Assembly (NCBI RefSeq): GCF_033978785.1
Contig: NC_084736.1
Span: 64,596,024 to 64,660,023, forward strand
Origin: Entelurus aequoreus
Lineage: Eukaryota; Chordata; Actinopteri; Syngnathiformes; Syngnathidae
DNA length: 64,000 nucleotides
Reading direction: 5' to 3'
Shown here piece by piece: positions 12,480-23,169 of the stretch (its first letter is position 1; each line of letters starts with the position of its first letter). The position numbers were made by a program, and so were the translations under genes. Below the pieces are notes generated by a model. That model was not told the DNA's origin and did not search any database. It worked only from the letters and a program-made list of their open reading frames with translations.

Positions 12480-13470
12480 ATATCCTCTCTGTTTAACAAA
12501 AGCACCATGAGGATTCTGGCGGGAACTTTCGTTGAACCCTTTTTCGATTACGCATGCACCTCCTGGTACCCTAGCACCTCCAAAACCCTCAAATCTAAAC
12601 TCCAAACATCTCAGAACAAGCTAGTCGGATTACTTTTAGACCTCCACCCCAGATCACACCTCACTCCTACCCACTTCTCCAAAGTGGGCTAGCTCAGGGT
12701 GGACGACAGAGTAAAACAACTTGCACTGAGCCTAGTCTATAAAATCCGCTACACCTCCCTGATACCGAAGTACATGTCAAACTACTTCCTTAACGTAAAT
12801 GACCGCCATAACCACAACACCAAGGGGAGCTCCACTAACCACGTTAAACCCAGATTCCGATCTAACAAAGGTCTTAACTCAGTCTCTTTCTATGCCACAT
12901 CAATGTGGAATGTGCTCCCAATAGGTGTAAAAGAAAGGGCATCTCTATCCTCCTTCAAAACTGCAATAAAAGTACACCTCCAGGCAACTTCAACCCTAAA
13001 CTAAACTAACACCCTCCCTGGATTGTTAATAATCAAATGTTTTTCTTATGCTTTCTGATATCTCTCTCTCTATGTCCACTACTTGCTGTACATATCCTTC
13101 CAAGTCGGACCTACACTGTTTCAATGTCCATTTCTCTGATGATGCAATTGTTGATGCTGATTGTTGATGACATAAGTGTTGATACCAACCAAACCTAACC
13201 CCCCACCCCTCCATATCCCACACCCCGGATTGTAAATAATGTAAATAATTCAATGTATATACTCTGATGATTATCTTGTGTGATGACTGTATTATGATGT
13301 TAGTATATATTTGATAGTATATATCTGTATCATGAATCAATTTAAGTGGACCCCGACTTAAACAAGTTGAAAAACTTATTCGGGTGTTACCATTTAGTGG
13401 TCAATTGTACGGAATATGTACTTCACTGTGCAATCTACTAATAAAAGTTTCAATAAATCATTCAAAAGAA
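12480..13470 (+). mobile_element. LINE 3' end (ORF2 C-terminus plus long 3' UTR)
   Basis: The plus strand carries an ORF2 C-terminal fragment (12507-13004), then about 450 bp of 3' UTR ending with GTGGACCCCGACTTAAACAA, TTCGGGTGTTACCATTTAGT and a tail AAAAGTTTCAATAAATCATT. The same 3' UTR end, inverted, is at 37590-37730 with a clear (GATT)n tail, which confirms that this is a LINE 3' terminus. Confidence 0.88.
12507..13004 (+). pseudogene. LINE ORF2 C-terminal fragment with one nonsense codon
   Basis: A single frame contains FFDYACTSWYPSTSKTLKSK, LQTSQNKLVGLLLDLHPRSH and LTPTHFSKVG, then TAG at 12690-12692, then LRVDDRVKQLALSLVYKI, RHNHNTKGSSTNHVKP and SFYATSMWNVLPIGVKERAS to a stop at 13002-13004. 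The TAG sits where family members usually have Trp, so a single base change explains it. Polymerase palm motifs are upstream of the truncation. Confidence 0.85.
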
Positions 13471-13693
13471 CACAACATATGGGTTGGTCTTCAGTTGGTC
13501 TTTGTTACAAATGTTTCATTATTGACAACCGATACACCAAAAAACACCTACATTTGATGATCGACTTCATGGTTGTGTCGTCAGACTTGCAGTCCCATGT
13601 CTTGGACACTCGGGTGAAGAGAGTGGGGCTCAATCCATCACCATCTGGTGGTGAGTTGGCTCCAATGGTGGGGGAAGATGACGGTCAGACTCT

Positions 13694-14161
13694 TGTAACG
13701 AGGACGAGGAGGCATGATGATGCGCAGATTGTTCTTCCGAGATGACAGCAGGAACTACGGAGACAGCGTGCAGGTAGGAGATGATTTATCGTCCATAAAT
13801 CAGGCAGGAACAAACAAACAAATAAACACAAGGAGAGTGTGTGCCTAGCACAAGGAAAGCTAACGGAATGGCTAATACAAAAACACATAAGGCAAAGCTT
13901 AGCTCAAGGAACACAAGGGACGAACAGTTGCGTAAAGCAAACAAAAGCACCAGGATGAGTGAGGCAAAAAGGCAGGACTAAATAGTTCTCTGATCAGTGC
14001 CCGGCAGCAGGTGAGCATGCCAAACTCTGATCAGAGGCAGGTGAAAACAATAAATAACCATGGCAACCAAGGAGACACAAAACAGGGGTGCTGAAACAGA
14101 ACTAAGCTAACAAAAGACATAAAACGTAAACAAACTGTGATCTGTGCAACAGTTCATAACA
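13694..14161 (-). mobile_element. Solo LTR-like element (TG...CA), decayed
   Basis: Homologous to the elements at 44059-44487 and 54219-54683: it shares ATTTATGGACGATAAATCAT (minus strand, with an AATAAA-like signal), the AATCAGAG/CTCTGATCAG block and the GGTTGCCATGG motif. On the minus strand it begins TGTTATGAACTGTTGC. Flanks ACTCT (left) and GCTCT (right) are compatible with a 5-bp TSD with one change. The outer left boundary is less certain than in the two sister copies. Confidence 0.65.
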
Positions 14162-14164
14162 GCT

Positions 14165-14600
14165 CTGTTGGGAACCTGTGGCAGTGTCTCCCATCAGAAG
14201 GAGTTACAATCCCAAACCTTCGTGAAACCTTTGACCATGTTCCCAGGGAGGCAGCAGACATTGAGCTGGACTGGGGAATGTTTGCGCCTCTATTGTCTGG
14301 GCGGCCAATTGGAGCTGTGGTCGCGATGTGGTTGGTGCCTGTCATGGCGTAATCCCAGGACTTTCTGTTGAAGGATGCCGTCAAGCTAAAGAAGGAGTTT
14401 TATGGGCCATTTTGGCCCTCTTTAGGCTACTGCGATCGTCGAGGCAAAAACACGGAAATGGGAAGAGTTCGGACAACCACTGGAGAACTAAATCCGGACG
14501 GCTTTGAAGAGATTCTGGACCACTATCTGCCATCTCAGGAAAAGGAAGCGGTGCACTGTCAACAACGTGCATGGTGCGGATTAGGGGGGCAAAGAAATTA
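14165..14600 (+). pseudogene. Decayed LINE ORF2 linker fragment (between endonuclease and RT)
   Basis: Short in-frame runs match a widespread fish LINE block: VPREAADIELDWGMF near 14240, SWRNPRTFC-like reading near 14350, then LKDAVKLKKEFYGPFWP near 14366 and WEEF-like reading near 14460, followed by GFEEILDHYLPSQEKEAVH. Several frameshifts separate the runs. The family identity comes from remembered consensus blocks (DAVKLKKESYRALF type) and no catalytic motif is included. Confidence 0.6.
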
Positions 14601-14680
14601 TGTACATGGGAATCACAGTTCTTATTTGTTGTGATTCTAAATCGATTCATAATTTTCAAAATATTTTTTGAAAAACGGGC

Positions 14681-15017
14681 TGCACGCTGGAAAAAGGGTT
14701 AGCGCTCGTGCCTCACAGCGAAAGGTCCTGTGTTCGATTCCCGGTCTCGGGAATTTTTTGTGTGGAGTTTGCTTTGTTCTCCCTGTGACTGCGTGGGTTC
14801 TCTTTGAGTACTCCGGCTTCATCTCACCTCCAAAGACATGCACCTGGGGATAGGTTGATTGGCAACACCTAATATGGATATGAATGCTTGTCTGGCTATC
14901 TGTGTTGGCCCTGCGATGAGGAGGCGACTTGTCCAGGGTGTACCCTGTCTTCCGCCCGAGTGAAGCTGGGATAGGCTCCAACCCCCCGCGACCCTAAAAG
15001 GGACAAGTGGCATAAAA
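14681..15017 (+). mobile_element. V-SINE superfamily SINE (DANA/mermaid-like)
   Basis: The tRNA-like head GTTAGCGCTCGTGCCTCACA is followed by the B-box-like GTTCGATTCCC at 14732. Next comes the conserved body TGTGGAGTTTGC, CTCCCTGTGACTGCGTGGG and AAAGACATGCACCTGGGG, then the tail GGCTCCAACCCCCCGCGACC and (ATGA)n. Transcribed by RNA polymerase III in its active form. It interrupts an older repeat: AATCGATTCATAATTTTC (14640) and GGTTTAAATCGAG (15252) look like its two sides. Confidence 0.88.
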
Positions 15018-15665
15018 TGAATGAATGTATTAAAAAAAAACGAACGCCACCGTTTTTTTTTTTAGAATCCATCCATTTCCTACTGCCTGTCAATCCATTT
15101 TTAAAAATAAGTTTTTTTAAGCCATCCTCACGCTTACTCGCTGTGCACATACGTCATACGTCAGCAGCCAAGAAGAGCTTTCGCAACCTGTAACCTGTTT
15201 TGAAAAAGTTTTATTATAATTTTTATACCAAATATTATATTGCAAAAATCGGTTTAAATCGAGATTTGTGTGAATAGATTCTGAATCAAATAGTCATCCC
15301 CAGAATCCAAATCGGAGCCTGAGTTGTGTAAGCCTCACATCCCTAGTGTGAATGATGTGGTGCTGACCTCGATCTGGGATATTGTGCACTGTCAAAAAAA
15401 AAAAAATCCCCACAATTTTTGGTAGAATACCGGCACCTGTGTTTGACGATTCACTGTAAAAAATACAGTCACAATGTATAAGACATTACGGTATGTTGAT
15501 GTTGAATCTGTTCATTTTACAGTTGATAGCTGTTTTTGCTAACAGAACCTAACTATGGAAATATATTATATATTATGAACCTGTTTGCCAAAAACTATAT
15601 AATTAACGGTAAAATACTGCCAGCTGTGGTTGCCAGGAATTCATCGTAAAACAAATGATCATCAA
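15018..15665. other. Old, unclassified repeat remnants
   Basis: Contains a second SINE-tail-like piece on the minus strand (ATCCATCCATTTCCTACTGC, 15068), part of an older repeat with AATCGGTTTAAATCGAG, and from about 15390 a stretch with CACTGTAAAAAATACAGTCA that resembles a common fish TIR repeat. I cannot define ends. Confidence 0.4.
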
Positions 15666-15860
15666 TTTTAGTGTTGCTAATCAACCTATCCATAGGTGCA
15701 TTTCTTTGGAGGTGGGAGGAAGGCGGAGTACCCGGAGAGAACTCACGCAATCACAAGGAAAACATGCAAACTCCACACAGAAAGACGCCTAGCACGGGAC
15801 TCAAACTCAGAACCTTCTCACTGTGAGACACGAGTGTTAACCACTGTAGCATTGTATTTG
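15666..15860 (-). mobile_element. V-SINE superfamily SINE, partial
   Basis: This is the reverse complement of the V-SINE body. The plus strand shows GTTGCTAATCAACCTATCC, AGGTGCATTTCTTTGGAGG, CATGCAAACTCCACACAG and ACTGTGAGACACGAGTGTTA, which correspond to AAAGACATGCACCT, TGTGGAGTTTGCATG and the tRNA-like head on the minus strand. The 3' tail end is absent. Confidence 0.85.
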
Positions 15861-16850
15861 CAAAATGCCTTTACTTCCGAGACATGTGAGCGGTACATAC
15901 GAATTTTAACTTTAATGTATTCGTACAACCTTTTACTGGACAACTCACAACATGACCTTCAAGTGAGCTATTAAAAGTAGCCTTAAATGGTCCGTATCTG
16001 TTAGATAGCTGCTTGCAACCAGTTCCAACACACTTAAACACACAGCGTAGTTCATTTCGATGCAGTTTACAATGAAGCACATAAACATAACCCCTCAATG
16101 TCTGAAACGACTTGCCACTAAAATACAAGAAAACATGTTGTTAGCCAAAAGTTAACTAAGCTAAGGTATGCTGTCAATTTAAATGTACAATCTGCTAAAT
16201 ATTTAATTGAGAAAGAATACTACCGTAAATTTTGGAGTATTTTGGTGCTAGTAACGTTACAGTATTTGCAAATGCATTGTACAATTTTTCATTATTTCCA
16301 CAGTAAAGTCATGTGTTTTCTACGTATTATAACCATAGTAATTTAGGTTATCTACTGTTTCTTGGTTTGTGGGAAGCTAATGTATTTAATAATGTGATAA
16401 ACTATTTTTGATTTTAAGCTGTTTTACTTTTGCTATTTAACAATGCCGTAGTTTTTAAAGGTCATTTTTTACACTCTGCACTGTTGGAAGGAATACTTAA
16501 AATACCTCCTTAATCCTACCTACACGTTTACCTATGAGGAAGCCGTGCCTGGGGTTTCCGCGGTGTGAGCTCCTATTTCCAGGGCAGAGGTTGCGAAACT
16601 TGAATGTCACAAAATTCCGGAAAAAAAAATCATTTGTATAGGGTAATTCATGGTATTTTATAATACTGCACCAATTTGATTTAGATTGGTTCGGATCCAA
16701 TCTGACCAAATCCTACAAAATTGAATCAGATCGTTACATTTTAAAATGAATTGTTTATGAATGACATTGTCTCATTTTGGAGAGATGCAAACATTTTAGT
16801 GAACAGATAACTGGGGGATAAATGGTGTGTTAATGTAGCCTTCCATATAT
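15861..16850. other. Stretch without a recognised feature
   Basis: AT-rich sequence. I see no terminal repeats, RNA gene or coding exon that I can support. Confidence 0.45.
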
Positions 16851-16852
16851 TA

Positions 16853-17706
16853 CCGTATTTTTCGGACTATACGTCTCACTTAAAACCCTTTCATTTTCTC
16901 AAAACTCGACAATGGGCCTTATAACCCTAAAGTACAGATTAATTTTGGTTGTGCTTACTGACCTCGAAGCTATTTTATTTGATACATGGTAAAATGGTAA
17001 GTGTGACAAGTAGATGGCAGTCACACATAAGAAATACGTGTAGACTGCAATATGACTCAAGTAAATAACACAAACATTTTATGTGTTCCATTGAAAATAT
17101 AGAATCTCAAAAATCTATCAAAATGTTTTAGTACGACTTTGTTAAGCTATGAAGCCGCACTGCTTGATGGATTGTACTGTGCTTCAACATACGAGTATTA
17201 TTATGGTGTGTGTATAAGGTAAGACATATTATCTGGGGTTTTGTTTTGCAATATTATGCAAAATATACTTTTCTTACCTTCTGGTACCTGCTGATCTGTA
17301 TTTTGGTTCTGCATAAGTCCTGAAAATTTGCACGCGTCAGCTTTTGTAGTCCGTGCCGACACCGTAGTCGATAAGCTTCTCCTTTTTCTCTATCTTCTTG
17401 TTATGGGACATTCATCCTCTGCTGTTGCCATTTCTAATATAAAGTAGTGTAAACTTCTTACTTAAATCTGTCAGTAAACTCGCCATGAAAGCGCTAAAAC
17501 ATACCGGTGTAGTGAGTTTACATTATTCACCCAAGTAACTTTAGTTGTTAGAGAGTTCCGGTGGGACGGTTCTTCACTGGACACATTTCCGGCGTTGTTA
17601 TTGCACTAGTGAGCCACGGATGAGGAGATGCTGCTCCGTTATTGATTTAAGTAAAGTCGGCAGCGCGCCTTATAATCCAGTGTGCCCCATGATCGGGAAA
17701 ATATGG
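16853..17706. mobile_element. TIR element with CCGTATTTTTCGGACT end and TA flanks
   Basis: The left end CCGTATTTTTCGGACTATAC follows TA (16851-16852). The right end CATGATCGGGAAAATATGG is followed by TA (17707-17708), which is an imperfect inverted match. The motif ATAATCCAGTGTGCCCCATG near the right end and AATGGGCCTTATAACCC near the left are related, as in the common fish 'CGGACTATAAG' repeat. No transposase is visible. Confidence 0.6.
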
Positions 17707-17708
17707 TA

Positions 17709-18599
17709 ATTTACATGGTAATTTATTTGACGTACCTAAGAAAGCTGTGTTGCTGAATAACCATTCTTCATTAGAGAAGATGAAGAAGTGTTTGTTTTGG
17801 GTTTACAGTAAAGCACAGAGAGTTGACCTTGCAGTTCTTGGAGTCATTGGTTTGCCCAAGCCCCCTCCGACCTCTGTGCCTGCAATGCCTGCAGTGTGAT
17901 AAATATTTGCCCAACAACATCCCATGTGCATCGCTCTTTACTGTCCCGAGACCAGGGCTATGTCTGTTAATGGTTTGCATTGTATTTTCAAGTACCAGGA
18001 GGCTGGAAAAACAAGTTCACTTTATGTGCTTAATTGTGCTTCATTGTATCCATTAAACCATATCCAATTGTATTTACAATCCTCAAAGCATATGAAAATA
18101 CTGCCTTAACATCACAAAATGCCACAAATTCAGTCAGTCATTTTGAATATTTCGCTCCGAACAGCTTCGGTAATTTCCGTAGATTGACGTCACTGGAGGG
18201 AACACTTCTGCACTCTGACCATGTTATCAGATCAGTCATACTAGAAATATGTACAAATTAGACAGAGATAGGCTGTCTATCATTCACAATCCCTAAGACA
18301 TGAACACATATGTTTTTATTTGTATTTATGCATTCTAAGTCATGAATAAATAAATACATAAAAAGTCAGCTAACAATGTAGTCAATGTGGGCTCTCTATT
18401 CTGCCTACAAATCCCTCTAAATAACCATCCAAAACCTGCTAACAATACTCTTTATACATATCGTGACATGAATATTAACCAAATATTAGCAATGTTGTTA
18501 TTATAAGCGATAATGCAAACTATTTTTTATCAAAGTTATTCTACGATATCAATAATGCCTCTCATCTCGATAATAGGAGGATTTAGCCATAAATCTAGA
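17709..18599. other. Stretch without a recognised feature
   Basis: No repeat ends, RNA gene or convincing exon seen. Overlapping open frames at 17823-18261 have no family resemblance. Confidence 0.45.
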
Positions 18600-18779
18600 A
18601 GTTGTTACTTCAGAATAATATGACTCAAGTACAAGTAGAAAGTAGTCATCAAAATATTTACTTGAGTAAGAGAAAGTAAGTAATGTGTGAAAAAAATACT
18701 CAAGTATTGAATAACTTGTGAGTAACTTCTGATTTATTTAGTAGCTAATTTTGAATGGTTCTTGGACTACAACTCTAGT

Positions 18780-18781
18780 TG

Positions 18782-18863
<82 letters not shown>
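18780..18863. repeat. (TG)n microsatellite
   Basis: Uninterrupted TG dinucleotide of about 84 bp. The His-Thr open frame on the minus strand is an artefact. Confidence 0.97.
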
Positions 18864-18867
<4 letters not shown>

Positions 18868-19782
18868 TATAAAAATCATCGACAATTTGCTGCAGTTAGA
18901 AGTGAAATTCTTGTAGGCTGAAATGTGAACATTTCTACAGACACACATGACCGCACACAATATAAATGTTCTTTGTACTAGTTTGAAAGTCATTATTGAA
19001 GAGTTGTACTGCCTTGTCTGAAGTCATGTCACTTTTTACCGTCAGTACATTTCCATGCACCGAATTAGGCTGATTTGTCAAATACTTGCGTTTTTTCTAT
19101 TTTCACAGCTACATGTGAAGTGGTAGTTTCCATTCGCTTATCTCTAATGTGATTGCTGGTCGTATGCAGTGTGCCTCTCGTACACTAGGGGGCGATTGTG
19201 GTTATTTCATCTTGTTTAGCTATGTTAGAATGTAGTAGAAGAGGGGTGTCAAATGTACGGCCCGCGGGCCGGATTAGAGTTTGACTAGTATAACAATTAG
19301 CTGCTTATAACAAGGCCAAGCAGGAGGTACACAGTAAAGGGGGACTGTGGCTCCTATTCCTCGACCCACATCAAACTTAAAACCTGCCGTTTTTTGTCTT
19401 CTGCTTCGAACCCATCGTTATTTGGCACCATTACTCTCCCAAAATGTCTCTGTCAAACACGAGAAAAGTGAACTTAACCCTTTTGAATAATTTTTACATC
19501 CGTTTCTTACAGTTTGTTGAGTTAGCACTGGATTGATGCGTGGACATGACAAAGGAGGTATTTGATACCTCGAAGAGTTTACATTTTGTGTTTTGTTGAA
19601 TCCCAGAAAGTCTGTGACTTAAAGTTTAATCCTGGTTTTGTAGATACACTGAGGCGAAGTCGAAGCTTATTGTGTTTTTGAAGCTGCATACATTTCCTCA
19701 GAATTTTCAACAAACTTGAAGTGTTTTGTCCAGAGGATTATTTGTGATTTGTACGTTTTCAGAATGTGCTTGTTCTATTTTT

Positions 19783-20223
19783 GGCCAAAGTGCCATGGAG
19801 TCCATGGAAATGCCCCCCTCAACCTCAAAGAACTACTCCCCCCCAAATCCTCCACACAACACCTCCGCTCCGGACAGGCTAACCTCCTCCAACCTCCGAG
19901 GAAAAAGCTATGAACAATGACCGGGCTTTCTGCTCCGCCGCTCCCAGTCTGTGGAATGCCCTCCCTGACCACCTGAGGGCACCACAGACTTTGGATGCTT
20001 TTAAAAAAGGCTTAAAAACCCTTCTTTTTAAAAAAGCCTTTTTTTTTTAAAGATATATGCATACTAGTTTTAGCTATTTGGCTATTCTAGTTTTTATTTT
20101 TATTTATTTTTTTATTATCTTTTTATTTTTATTTTTTTTAATACAGTGTAGCACTTTGAGGTTGTTTACTCAATGTACAGTGCATCTTACAAATACAATC
20201 TATTATTATTATTATTATTATTG
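19783..20223 (+). mobile_element. LINE 3' end nested in hAT, (ATT)n tail
   Basis: Lies between CTATTTTT and AAAACAAAGAAAAC, which are contiguous in the sister hAT at 7181-7777. It contains an ORF2 C-terminus and a 3' UTR with TAGCACTTTGAGGTTG, and ends in (ATT)n. Because it is inside the hAT, it is the younger insertion. Confidence 0.88.
19840..20050 (+). pseudogene. LINE ORF2 C-terminus, one frameshift
   Basis: The first frame gives HLRSGQANLLQPPRKKL up to about 19912. The reading then shifts to NNDRAFCSAAPSLWNALPDH and TLDAFKKGLKTLLFK, ending at TAA 20048-20050. AAPSLWNALP and FKKGLKTLLF are the standard C-terminal blocks of L2/CR1-like reverse transcriptases. Confidence 0.82.
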
Positions 20224-21575
20224 TAAAACAAAGAAAACAACTTGGAGTTGTCTTTATTTTTAAGTTATCATGCCATGATTTTACCCACTTGGGAATAGAA
20301 TTTCCTCCATGCGGCCCCTGAGCTAAAATGACTTTGACACCCTTGTAGTAGAAGAAGAGAATGCTACGTAGTAATAAGCTCCAGCTCTAACAGATAAGTA
20401 CAACTTTCCATTGCTATTTGATGTTGTATTTAATGTTTTAATGTGTTTAAATGACACTTGTGGTTATTCAGATCATCAGAGACATACAAAAAGATCACCA
20501 TTGTAGTCAAATGTTTTACCAGCCGGGATGTGCTGGTGTCATGTCAGATAGTTAAATTGTTTTATTTTGGGAACATTCTGACACTTGCTTAACAGGTAGG
20601 TTTCTATTTTATCATATACTTTAAACATACTGACCTGATTGATTGGCGAAATGGTTTTAAACGTCACTAAAGCCTACGTTGGATTGGCGAAACAGAGTCA
20701 TGTGACAATGTTGACACATTAATACGTCTTAGCAAGCCTTAATTAACAGATTATAAATAATGGTGGTGTAAATAAATGTAACGATTGGAATGAAACTCAA
20801 TGTGACGGAGTAAAAGTAGCGTTTCTTCTTCTCAAATATACTCAAGTAAAAGTAAAAAGTATTTTGCATTAAAACTACTTTGGCAAGTACAATTTATCCA
20901 AAAAGTTACTTAAGTAAATGTAACGGAGTAAATGTAGCGCGTTACTACTCACCTCTGTCTGTGACATTCAACTTATACCCAGAGATGGTGACAAACACAC
21001 ACAACCAAAGACAGTTTCTGCAGGGAGACTTTTCCTTGTTAATCCTTCGTGTGCATCATTATTAATTATTCATCTAAACGGGAAGATATGGACATCTTAT
21101 CAGTCGTCATCGAAGTAAAAGCAGACATTGCACAGTAAGCTATCATTTTATTTTGTTTGTAGTGTGTATTTTTTGTGCAGCACTTAGCACCAGCTTAGTG
21201 TTTCACTACAGCTGGATCTGTTTAGCAGAGCTCCTAAAATGTGTAGCTCATCCTCCTTAGATTCAGGATCAACAATATAAGTTTCTAGTTCATAATTTGT
21301 CCCAAAGTAATCATTCTTGGCTCTCACAACGTCTGCATGATTCACATTGTTGTTGGTTGGGAAGGGATTTGCGGTTCCGTCTTCTACGTCACACGATCAC
21401 ATCATTATCTCCCAAAAAGGCTCGGGAATTATTTTTAAACATATTTATTTACTCGCAAACTTTGTAAGTCTTTTGGTGTCATACATCAGATACACTATAT
21501 TGCTAAAAGTATTTGGCCACCTGCCTTGACTCACATATGAACTCGAAGTGCCATCCCATTCCTAACCCATAGGGT

Positions 21576-22154
21576 TCAATATGATGTCGGTCCACCTTTT
21601 GCAGCTATTACAGCTTCAACTCTTCTGGGAAGGCTGTCCACAAGGTTGCGGAGTGTGTTTATAGGCATTTTCGACCATTCTTCCAAAAACGCATTGGTGA
21701 GGTCACACACTGATGTTGGTCGAGAAGGCCTGGCTCTCAGTCTCTGTTCTAATTCATCCCAAAGGTGTTCTATCGGGTTCAGGTCAGGACTCTGTGCAGG
21801 CCAGTCAAGTTCATCCACACCAGACTCTGTCATCCATGTCTTTATGGACCTTGCTTTGTGCACTGGTGCACAGTCATGTTGGAAGAAGAAGGGGCCCGCT
21901 CCAAACTGTTCCCAAAAGGTTGGGAGAATGGAATTGTCCAAAATGTTTTGGTATCCTGGAGCATTCAAAGTTCCTTTCACTGGAACTAAGGGGCCAAGCC
22001 TAACTCCTGAAAAACAACCCCACACCATAATTCCTCCTCCACCAAATTTCACACTCGGCACAATGCAGTCCGAAATGTACCGTTCTCCTGGCAATCTCCA
22101 AACCCAGACTCGTCCATCAGATTGCCAGATGGAAAAGCGTGATTCATCACTCTA
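21576..22154 (-). pseudogene. Tc1 transposase catalytic domain (DD34E)
   Basis: The minus-strand frame reads from SDESRFSIWQSDGRVW (first catalytic Asp, codon at 22146-22148) through FGGGGIMVWGCFSG, FFFQHDCAPVHKA (second Asp) and DWPAQSPDLNPIEHLWDELE (Glu, 34 residues after the second Asp), to a stop at 21576. All three metal-binding residues are kept. A TAG replaces the usual Trp codon just before SDESRF, and the hAT insertion follows. The N-terminal helix-turn-helix part lies in pieces to the right (22757-23160). Confidence 0.9.
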
Positions 22155-22162
22155 GAGAATGC

Positions 22163-22756
22163 GTTCTCAACCTTTTTTCAGTGATGTACCCCCTGTGAAC
22201 TTTTTTTTAATTCAAGTACCCCCTAATCAGAGCAAAGCATTTTTGGTTGAAAAAAAGAGATAAAGAAGTAAAATACAGCACTATGTGATCAGTTTCTGAT
22301 TTATTCAATCAATCAATCAATCAATGTTTATTTATATAGCCCTAAATTTATTAAATTGTATAACAGTGCAAAATATTGATCATTTGTTGTGGTCTTTCTT
22401 GAACTATTTGGAAAAAAAGATATAAAAATAACTAAAAACTTGTTGAAAAATAAACAAGTGATTCAATTATAAATAAATATTTCTACACATGGAAGTAATC
22501 ATCAACTTAAAGTGCCCTCTTTGGGGATTGTAATAGAGATCCATCCGGATTCATGAACTTAATTCTAAACATTTCTTCACAAAAAAAGAAATCTTTAACA
22601 TCAATATTTATGGAACATGTCCACAAAAAATCTAGCTGTCAACACTGAATATTGCATTGTTTGCATTTCTTTCCACAGTTCTTTTTGACAGACATTTAAA
22701 AAAAATCTCACGTACCCCTTGGCATACCTTCAAGTACCCCCATTTGAGAACCACTG
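22163..22756 (-). mobile_element. Non-autonomous hAT nested in Tc1
   Basis: Inverted copy of the element at 231-897. The left side reads TTCTCAACCTTTTTTCAGTG and the right side CCATTTGAGAACCACTG. Tc1 sequence resumes at CTCTAAAGTTCAGTGGCG. It contains a 40-bp LINE tail. The TSD is not clear because the left terminus lacks its first bases. Confidence 0.85.
22306..22345 (-). mobile_element. Ultra-short L2-like LINE tail insertion (40 bp)
   Basis: Contains only the terminal (CAAT)n and TTTATTTATATAGCCCTAA of the L2-like family on the plus strand, that is the last 40 nt of the LINE on the minus strand. The sister hAT at 231-897 has an uninterrupted TGATTTATTAAATTG equivalent here. ATTTATT flanks both sides (22299-22305, 22346-22352), a 7-bp TSD. 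Confidence 0.88.
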
Positions 22757-23169
22757 CTCTAAAGTTCAGTGGCGACGTGCTTTACACCACTGCATCCGAC
22801 GCTTTGCATTCGACTTGGTGATGTATGGCTTAGACGCAGCTGCTCGGCCATGGAAACACATTCCATGAAGCTCTCTGCGTACTGTACGTGGGCTAATTGG
22901 AAGGTCACATGAAGTGTGGAGCTCTGTAGCAACTGACTGTGCAGAAAGTCAGCGACCTCTTTGCACTATGCGCTTCAGCATCCGCTGACCCCTCTCTGTC
23001 AGTTTACGTGGCCTACCACTTCGTGGCTGAGTTGCTGTTGTTCCCAAATTCTTCTATTTTCTTATAATAAAGCCGACAGTTGACTTTGGAATATTTAGAA
23101 GCGACTGTATTTGTTGCACAGGTGGCATCCTATGACAGTTCCATGCTGGAAATCACTGAGCTCTTGCTA

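Larger units (their letters stand above)
19241..20345 (+). mobile_element. Non-autonomous hAT (GTGTCAAA family) with perfect 8-bp TSD
   Basis: The left end GAGGGGTGTCAAATGTACGG and right end AATGACTTTGACACCCTTG are inverted. TAGTAGAA flanks both sides exactly (19233-19240, 20346-20353). It is homologous to 7181-7777, including AGTTGTCTTTATTTTTAAGT. It is longer because a LINE 3' end (19783-20223) is inserted in the equivalent of CTATTTTTAAACAAAG. Confidence 0.93.
18600..20960 (-). mobile_element. Probable older TIR element carrying younger insertions
   Basis: The right end reads, on the minus strand, CAGAGGTGAGTAGTAACGCG, then TACTCCGTTACATTTACTTA and CTTTTTACTTTTACTTGAG, the motif series of a very common fish repeat. 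Related ACTCAAGTAC and TTTACTTGAGTAAG motifs at 18625-18680 look like its other side. A TG microsatellite (18780-18863) and a hAT (19241-20345) lie between. The left terminus is not defined, so the joining of the two halves is inferred. Confidence 0.4.
21493..23165 (-). mobile_element. Tc1 (Tc1/mariner) transposon lacking its right terminal repeat
   Basis: The left terminus CACTATATTGCTAAAAGTAT begins after TA (21491-21492), the fish Tc1 end. The transposase runs on the minus strand. Homology to the Tc1 consensus stops near GGAAATCACTGAGCTC (about 23165). The other terminal repeat is not seen, so it is a truncated copy. A hAT is inserted at 22163-22756. Confidence 0.9.

Noticed and set aside
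14725..14745. Possible tRNA gene (GTTCGATTCCC box)
   Set aside because: It is the tRNA-derived head of a V-SINE; no full cloverleaf can be folded.
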